Below, in pieces: positions 57,900 through 64,000 of a DNA stretch of 64,000 nucleotides. Origin of the DNA: Jaltomata sinuosa (taxonomy: Eukaryota > Streptophyta > Magnoliopsida > Solanales > Solanaceae). Position 1 is the first letter of the stretch. Each line of letters starts with the position of its first letter. The translations under genes were made by a program, and so were the position numbers. A model generated the notes under the pieces. That model ran no database searches and was not told the origin of the DNA. It saw nothing but the letters and a program-made list of their open reading frames with translations. Where the stretch lies: the NCBI GenBank assembly GCA_003996215.1, contig QJPP01001852.1, positions 186,001-250,000 on the forward strand, in the 5' to 3' direction.

Positions 57900-58710
57900 T
57901 TTTGCCTTCCCTTTCAGTAAATGTGCTGGACATCCCTAAATCTGAACATGTTTCAGACTAGGTTTGTGCCCAGTCCACAGTTCTATAGGTGTCACAGGTA
58001 CAGACTTAGAAGGAACTAAGTTCAAAATATAGTTTGCAGTTTCTAGTGCATATACCCAGAATGAAAAAGACAAATCAGAGTAACTCATTATAGATCTAAC
58101 CATTTCTAAAAGAGTCCGATTTCTTCTTTCTGCTACACTATTTTGTTGTGGCGTTCTAGGTGCAGACATTTGAGACGTAATTCCTTATTCTGATAAATAA
58201 CTAATGAACTCTGTGGAGAGGTATTCGCCACCACGATCAGATCGCAGTGACTTGATATATTTTCCATGTCGCTTCTCTGTTTCTGTCTTAAACTCTTTGA
58301 ATTTCTCAAAGCATTCAAACTTACGGTGTAACAAATAAATATATTCATATTTTAAGTAGTCATCAATGAAAGTCACAAAATACTCATCAGACCACACAAA
58401 TCAGAATGAATTAACTCTAATTTATCATTGGCTCTATTTCCTTTTGAAGGGAAAGGTCTCTTACTCATTTTTCCTTCTAAACAGGATTAACATGTTGTTA
58501 GTGCCTCCACTTTTAATGAACCTAAAGGTCCATCTCGAACCAACCTTGAAATCCTGTCTATATTTATATGACATAGATGCAAGTGCCATAAATAGGTCTC
58601 ATTAAATTCGAAAGAATATTTTCTTTTACTAGAAAGGTTAACATTATTCATTTCAATAGTTTGTTGCAGTTCAGGAGAGACATTAATAATAAAAAGATCA
58701 TCAATCAATG
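57900..58710 (-). pseudogene. Element G pre-integrase and integrase domains
   Basis: The zinc-binding pre-integrase part (WHLHLCHINIDRIS, LTTC, SCLEGKMSKRP) reads on the minus strand from about 58620, with a TAA between LTTC and SCLEG. The integrase core follows: HSDLCG supplies the first Asp, RSDRGGEY near 58215-58240 the second, and NSVAERRNRTLLEM near 58130 the Glu. Between the first Asp and FVTFIDDYLK the sequence is shorter than usual and the frame shifts, which suggests a deletion. The tail FWVYALETANYILN and TPIELWTGHKPSL is typical of copia integrase. Broken. Confidence 0.9.
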
Positions 58711-59328
58711 TACCAGCAGAGACAAAATATTTATTATAGCTAATAACACAACTATTATCAGAAAATTTATATTATAACCATCTCTTAAAGCTCTAGAAAC
58801 TGAAATCAAATTTCTTCTAATAGCTGGTGCATATAATACGTCTTTTAAAATTAAAACTCTACCACTACAAAATGAAATATTAATATTTCCTAATGCTAAA
58901 GCTGGAGCTGCTGAGCCAGCCGCTTGAAAAACACTAACTTCACCACTAATCAACTTGCACATTTCTTGAAACCCCTGCAAAGTAGTGCAGATGTGATCAG
59001 TGGCTCCTGAATCTACACACCATGATGTGGTAGAAACAGCCGCTAAACACGTTTCAACGACAAGTGAAAGTGAATTATCTAGCTTGTTTTTCTGCTTGGC
59101 TAAGAAAATTGGACAATGTGTCCTCCAATGACCTAACATCTTGCAATGAAAACACTTGCCGTTAGGCTTTTTCACACCTCCAGTTAAAGCTACAGCTTTC
59201 TTAGCATTGTGAGTCATTTTCTTATTCTTTTCACCTTTCGATTTAGAAGTAGAACCTTTGTCAATAAAGTGATGACCCTCAAAGTTATTTTGACTCATAA
59301 TAGTGCTAAAGGAGGTAACAGGAGACAT
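58705..59328 (-). pseudogene. Element G gag remnant and protease
   Basis: A 207-codon frame opens at 59328. After about 55 Ser/Lys-rich residues comes an intact nucleocapsid knuckle CFHC-KMLGH-WRTHC, then the copia protease motif WCVDSGATDHIC and VLYAPAIRRNLISVS. The capsid domain that should fill some 200 residues before the knuckle is missing. Upstream (59329-60700) I see only AT-rich non-coding DNA. The capsid part was either deleted and replaced, or lies beyond recognition. Confidence 0.85.
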
Positions 59329-60700
59329 ATTGAATCTAAGATTGAAAAAAATTTACAATAGATCAATAAAATAGTCATACAAATATTGAATAATTAAATT
59401 CAAACTCATCACATATATGTATATTCATGCATCTCAAATAGCCAATCGATGGGATTGGAGAACTACTCATGCAATACACATATATAATAACCGATTATTC
59501 ACTCCATGAACTTTTACAAACCTAACTCAGATGGAGAGTATACTGTTAGATTAAGTCAAGTGAAAATCAAAACCCTAGTTACATTGATCCAATCATATAT
59601 TACTTAGTTTAGGAGAGTTAATACAGATTATCAAACTAGCAATTAAATACATAATGACTTGTATTAAATTCATCTGATATGGAAAAAGGTCTAAGCCGGC
59701 ACATAAACTTAATACTTCACTACTATTTAATCTTAATAATCATGAGGATGAACCCTTATCACCAAATAATATTTTTTTTCAAATTTTATAAAAAAAAAAT
59801 CTCTAAAATTATTTTTGCCACACGACCTCCAGTTCATTCACAATACCAACTCACATGTATTCACATGAGAAAATATCCCTATAAAGAAACAATTTTGCAA
59901 TTTGACCTTTGAACATTATACTTTAAAGAAAATTGGTACTCATGTGATGTAAAAAAAAATCTAAATTAATGTCAGTTCAATTGATTCAAGAATCAAGACC
60001 ATTGTTTCACTAATATAAAAAAAGGGAATTCCTTTTTATAGTAAAATATTCCATTAGCAGACTGCCACCATTCTCTCGTGAAACAAAAAAAATCCCAAAC
60101 CTTGAACAAATATGACTTCTCAAAGTTTAAAGATTATTACTCCCATAATAATAGGGATCATGAGAGAAGAAAGTAGCAAATTCAATTCATTTGATTAAAC
60201 ACTACTTTACCGTACTCAGCCGTTTTCTGAAGCTAAATTTAACCCCTAGTTTTATTAGATTAAAAATTCAAAAACTTTGGCTACACTTCAAGAGACGATA
60301 CTGTGTTCTTGCCTCAACATATGCCTTTTAGCACATTATGAAACTTCACATAGATTTTCATAAACAAAAAAAGTCCTTTAATGAAAAAAAATTAAATCAC
60401 AATTGGGTAGTGTTCACTCACGTCATTATCATTCACATAAAGACAAGAACATATCACCCAACACTATATTGCTCTTTCACAATAATAAAAAAAATAACTT
60501 AAATGAAAACATGATATGTTGTCCATGTTATGCCGACAATAGCATCATCCGTTTCCCTTTTTTATTAATTCTTGATTTACCAATCAATGATCACTTATTC
60601 AATGAAATTATAAAAATTGATTCGTCATCAAATCATGAATCATATATATGATCGCACACATACATATCGTGTTTATATTATCTATAAAGATGTGAGTAAG
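59329..60700 (-). other. Element G leader, non-coding AT-rich DNA
   Basis: About 1.4 kb between primer site and gag remnant, longer than expected for a copia leader. No capsid motif was recognised in any frame. Confidence 0.55.
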
Positions 60701-60713
60701 GCTCGTGATGCCA
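60701..60713 (-). promoter_or_regulatory. Element G primer-binding site (degenerate iMet)
   Basis: Minus-strand TGGCATCACGAGC, two or three bases off the TGGTATCAGAGC standard, two bases after the 5' LTR. Confidence 0.7.
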
Positions 60714-60715
60714 AT

Positions 60716-61681
60716 TGTTGAAAAATAGTACACGCATCGAAAGCATTTCAGGAACATACTGCTTATATGAATTATAGACAACAATTATCAACACGTAGTA
60801 CACATAAAGTGTGCTGTAAATTAATCAAGAATTATCTCTTGAAGCATGAGCAGATATCTTGAAGCAAGTCCGATTCTAGTTCTACGGTCTTCTCCAGTGA
60901 TCCCATATTCACGGTCGAACTCTCTCAATACCTGGGTGGGCAAGTATTGTGTAGAAAACTGATTGTCTTTTCTAGGTTGAAAGAACTCCTACTTATAGAG
61001 GAGCTTTCCCAGTCCAAAAAGGAGAACAAAAAACAAACACATGTTTCAAAATAAGAAAACAAGCGTCCATTTTCTTTACCTTTCCCCTAGAAAATAGAAT
61101 TTTGAATTCAAGTTAAATATGGGCACTGCAGGAATCACAAAATTAATTACTGAGGCTTCCTATTATGAAAATAATTCAAAATATTAATTTGAATTATTCT
61201 TACCATAATAAATTATAAATCATTTCACTAGAAATTCGTAATTGTACTCCTCTATTTATATTTTAAAATTCTCCATTAAACACTTATGTAATTCCCAATG
61301 TTAAGATTACAGATACTAATCAATAAATTAAATTACTCACAAATTTAATTCAATGACTAATTTTCTTTAGAGCAATACTTCACTTATTTTATATGTCGGA
61401 TCCATGAATCCACCGGCTGGGTTTACACATGAAAAATTATAAGCTTTTCATAAAAGGCGTATCATCAATCTCTATACCGAGACATGGATTCTATCAACTA
61501 ACTTATTATTTCACCAATATATATTATTATCAACCAATCTATCAGGCATATTGATCAATCTCAAGATCTCACCTTTTAATAAATCAAAATGAGAATTGAT
61601 ATATACAACTCATAATAGTTATATCAAAATTGAGAATATAAGTACATTAATAGTTTAGAGAATATATTTTTATCAGTCATT
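60716..61681 (-). repeat. Element G 5' LTR, interrupted
   Basis: Aligns with 42849-43817 of the 3' LTR. It stops at TATCAGTCATT where the family A LTR begins; about 370 bases are missing and presumably lie beyond the window, on the far side of element A. Confidence 0.9.
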
Positions 61682-62044
61682 TGTAACAACCGGGTCTTTC
61701 GTTATGGGTAAACCACTCGTGCCAATTTTTATATTTAGAAAACTCCAGATTTGGGAGTTGAAAATTCTAGGCTAGGCTAGGCTAGTCTCGACTGATTTTA
61801 GAGCGAGGTATGGTCTAAGACAATCCGAGTAAAGATTGGGTAAAGTTTCTTGATTTGAGGTAATTTTCCATTTAGCTAAGACATAAAGGAGTCCGGGAGA
61901 CTTTTTGAAATCGAATTCGGGTAAGTAGAACTCCCGGTATCGAGGTTGACGTGAAAGGGATTATTCCAGAATGTCAGAAAAATGAGTGTGTGGTAAAATG
62001 GACCAATTTGGTAGACTTTACGACTTTCTGTCCCGTGTCAGCCA

Positions 62045-62193
62045 TCGTAGTGATTACACCACTATAGCAACCTCCGCTGTAGCGAAGAAAATATCGCTAC
62101 AGCGGAAGTCAATGTTGGTCAGAACCGCTATAGCGGATGGTTCCTCTATGGCGGTACCGCTATAGTGGAGTGTGGACCGCTATAGCGGGCTCG
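62045..62193. repeat. CCGCTATAGCGG inverted-repeat cluster in LTR A
   Basis: Includes CCGCTGTAGCG, CGCTACAGCGG, CCGCTATAGCGG (twice perfect), CTATGGCGG and CCGCTATAGTGG within 150 bases. No clear TATA box follows; ATTTAAT at about 62200 is a weak candidate. Confidence 0.85.
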
Positions 62194-62313
62194 ACGGGAT
62201 TTAATGCAGAAACATTCCCCAAAAACAGTCAGTTTTTTTCAACATGTTTTGGGAGAAGGGCAAGGCGGTCTTGGGCGATTTTCATCAGTTTTTCACCATT
62301 TTTCATCCTAAAG

Positions 62314-62319
62314 GTAAGG
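62314..62319 (+). promoter_or_regulatory. Putative 5' splice site in LTR A (right)
   Basis: AAAG/GTAAGG, conserved in the left LTR A copy. The corresponding acceptor would lie beyond the window. Confidence 0.4.
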
Positions 62320-62929
62320 ATTCTACTCCCCTAACTCCGTATTATCTTTCCTACGCTATAGAATTTCTAGGGGTGGACTTGGGAAAAGTTTGGAATGACC
62401 TAGGATGGTAGAGTCCGAGAAAAAAGAGGATTCTAGGGTGTAGAAGTTCTTGGGTGTTGTTAAATTCCTTAGATTATGATCATGTGACCTTAATTCCTTA
62501 AATGTATCAATAAAAATTGTAGGAATAAGTGAATTATTAGTGAGAAAGCCTGGTAAAGGGGTGGAATGATCATGGGTGGCCTGGGGTTTAGGATTTTGTA
62601 TAATCTGGGTAAATTGTAGGCCATAAGGATTGATTTTGGTTATTGTATATTGTTTTAGGCCAAGAACCGGCAAGAACTTCGGAAAATGGGAAAGCTCCAA
62701 TTGAGTAGAGTTTGGAATAATTCAAGGTAGGTGATGGTTATTGATTCTTGTATGCATTGTATGTTTGTGTACTTTTGTTTAAGTATTTGTATGAGTTTCA
62801 TTTCTTAGGAAATGGTTTAGGAATGTCCAAAAGTCTTGTTTTCAATCTTGTGAAATGAACTAGGTGTTATTGCTTGTTGGTTTACAAGTGTTTATTGTTC
62901 ATTGTTTGTGATTGTGAATTTTGTGTGAT

Positions 62930-63080
62930 ATTCGGTTGGCTCGGGTACCATGCCTGGCATAAGATACTAACAGTTGGCACGGGTACCACGCCTGGTACGG
63001 GATATACTAACGGTTGGCTCGGGTACCACACCTGGTATAGGATACCAACTTGTTAGCTCGAGTACCATGCCTGGTATGGG
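62930..63080 (+). repeat. 38-40 bp tandem repeat in LTR A, four units
   Basis: GGTTGGCTCGGGTACC followed by a CCTGGTA block, spaced 38-41 bases. Confidence 0.85.
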
Positions 63081-63912
63081 TTTACTTTTGCATTATGCAT
63101 TTTGATTATGGTTCCATGAGTGGACCGGGTTTTGTTATGATTTATGATATTACATATGGTCTTTGAGAGGCTGGGTTATTATTATTGGTCTGTGATTTTT
63201 GTCTTGGTGTAGATCGGGTTGCATGTTTAACACTTAGGTGTTGTCTAGGGGGGATCCCAGGGTGGGTCTAGGCTATGTAAAATGGCATGCTTATGATTGT
63301 TATTGATTGTTGATCATGGTTATAAGGGTGGGTTACATGTGAGAACAAGCTAGAAAGAGACTTGTAGTCTAAGAATATTTGTTGGCTTGATTACATATTT
63401 CCTGTACTTTTACTTGGCCATTGTACTGTTCATATATTGCTTATTTGGATCTGGCCGATGATCCTACCAGTACAACGTGGTAGTGTACTAATTCTGCACT
63501 TGCGTTTCTTTTTGTGAGTACAGCAATCTTCCAGCAACTGACATGTGACCTCACTTATAGTCTCAGCGCTTCCAGACGTCAAGGGTGAGCTGTTTCGGTT
63601 GAGCTGCCTTGATTTCTATCTGTTTAAGTTGTAGCTCATTTGTTTTAGGCTTAAACTCTGCTTATTTACATTGGGGTTGCATACCCGGATTCTAGATATT
63701 TGGTAGTGTTTTGGTACGATGACTTTTAGGTTCTAGGGAGGGATTTTCGTAAGTTTATTATATTAGTATTTTGATTTGGTTGATAATTACTAGTTTATTT
63801 TCTTACACACTGGTTTTGAGCTGTTAGAACGGTAAAGTTCGGGTTCGTTGATGGTTCGCTCACCCAAAGGTTGGGTGGTTTCCACTCACGATAGTCTGAG
63901 TCGTGAAAAAGA

Positions 63913-63924
63913 TAGTATTAGAGC
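63913..63924 (+). promoter_or_regulatory. Family A primer-binding site (degenerate iMet)
   Basis: TAGTATTAGAGC against the standard TGGTATCAGAGC; both differences are G-to-A or C-to-T. Confidence 0.75.
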
Positions 63925-64000
63925 CCTAGGTGATCTCGTCGTACCAAAATAGGTCTAGTAGAGTCTTGCGGAACGGTGCAGAGATGTTCATACTTTTCTT
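63925..64000 (+). other. Start of family A internal region
   Basis: Text such as GGTCTAGTAGAGTCTTG is similar in style to the leader of the other iMet-primed elements here. No coding region has begun by the window edge. Confidence 0.6.

Larger units (their letters stand above)
42849..61681 (-). mobile_element. Element G: Ty1/copia retrotransposon (hosts F, cut by A)
   Basis: On the minus strand the order is 5' LTR (60716-61681, interrupted by the family A LTR), primer site, leader, gag remnant/protease, integrase, RT, then element F inserted in RT, the rest of RT with RNase H, purine tract and 3' LTR (42849-44187). Protease-integrase-RT order and the RT text identify Ty1/copia. Stops in the pre-integrase region, RT and RNase H make it defective even without F. 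The end of the 5' LTR lies beyond the window. I do not assign a clade. Confidence 0.93.
61682..63908 (+). mobile_element. Family A 5' LTR (right copy)
   Basis: Starts TGTAACAACCGGGTC and ends about 63908, just before a primer site. Same family as 1-2186 in opposite orientation. It was inserted into the 5' LTR of G and is therefore younger than G. It contains the GCTATAGC cluster, a donor-like site and a 38-40 bp tandem array. Confidence 0.9.

Overview
The window is a repeat-only stretch of a plant nuclear genome. I found no host protein-coding gene, tRNA gene or rRNA gene. The organism is an angiosperm, most probably a eudicot and perhaps Solanaceae. That rests on long-LTR Ty3/gypsy chromovirus elements of Del/Tekay type, a Ty1/copia element, Helitron-like ends, a GTTTGGCCAAGC-type MITE-like repeat and the AT-rich background. 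The species is not determinable by reading. A 343-base N run (19461-19803) marks a draft-assembly gap.

Layout, left to right. 1-2186: minus-strand LTR of family A, its body lying outside the window to the left. 2187-4115: AT-rich DNA with three Helitron-like 3' ends. 4116-16967: family B, a complete but decayed plus-strand chromovirus (gag, protease, RT, RNase H, integrase, chromodomain; two 3.8-kb LTRs). 17283-21025: family C, a short element with a tRNA-Asp-type primer site and only a gag stub, flanked by the target duplication ATTTA. 21031-22990: Helitron/MITE-like DNA. 22991-41624: family D, a minus-strand non-autonomous element with target duplication GAAAG; its 3' LTR is split by family E (25344-32874), another non-autonomous element without coding capacity. 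41625-42848: AT-rich repeats. 42849-61681: family G, a minus-strand Ty1/copia element split inside reverse transcriptase by family F (45291-56798), a sister of D. 61682-64000: a plus-strand family A 5' LTR inserted in the 5' LTR of G, then its primer site and first internal bases.

How the parts relate. B, D and F share LTR text, primer site and 3' end architecture. Only B carries pol, and D and F carry the same shortened gag, so a B-like element is the plausible helper. Insertion order inside each nest is readable: G before F, G before A, D before E.

Three structural signals go beyond routine annotation. (1) B, D and F have a consensus splice donor (GTAAGT) shortly after the TATA box in the LTR and a pyrimidine-rich CAG directly against the gag ATG. 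This predicts a 2.8-3.0 kb leader intron whose removal discards the rest of the LTR and the primer site; C shows a similar but weaker layout. (2) B, D, E and F carry an RGGA-loop hairpin ending exactly 17 nt before the 3' LTR, and two stem pairs differ between E and the others with pairing kept. (3) Every Ty3/gypsy family here has its own cluster of short CpG-containing motifs, mostly inverted repeats, in the promoter part of the LTR; where a TATA box is recognisable the cluster lies just upstream of it. Clusters differ between sister families with alignable flanks, and even between the two LTRs of one element.
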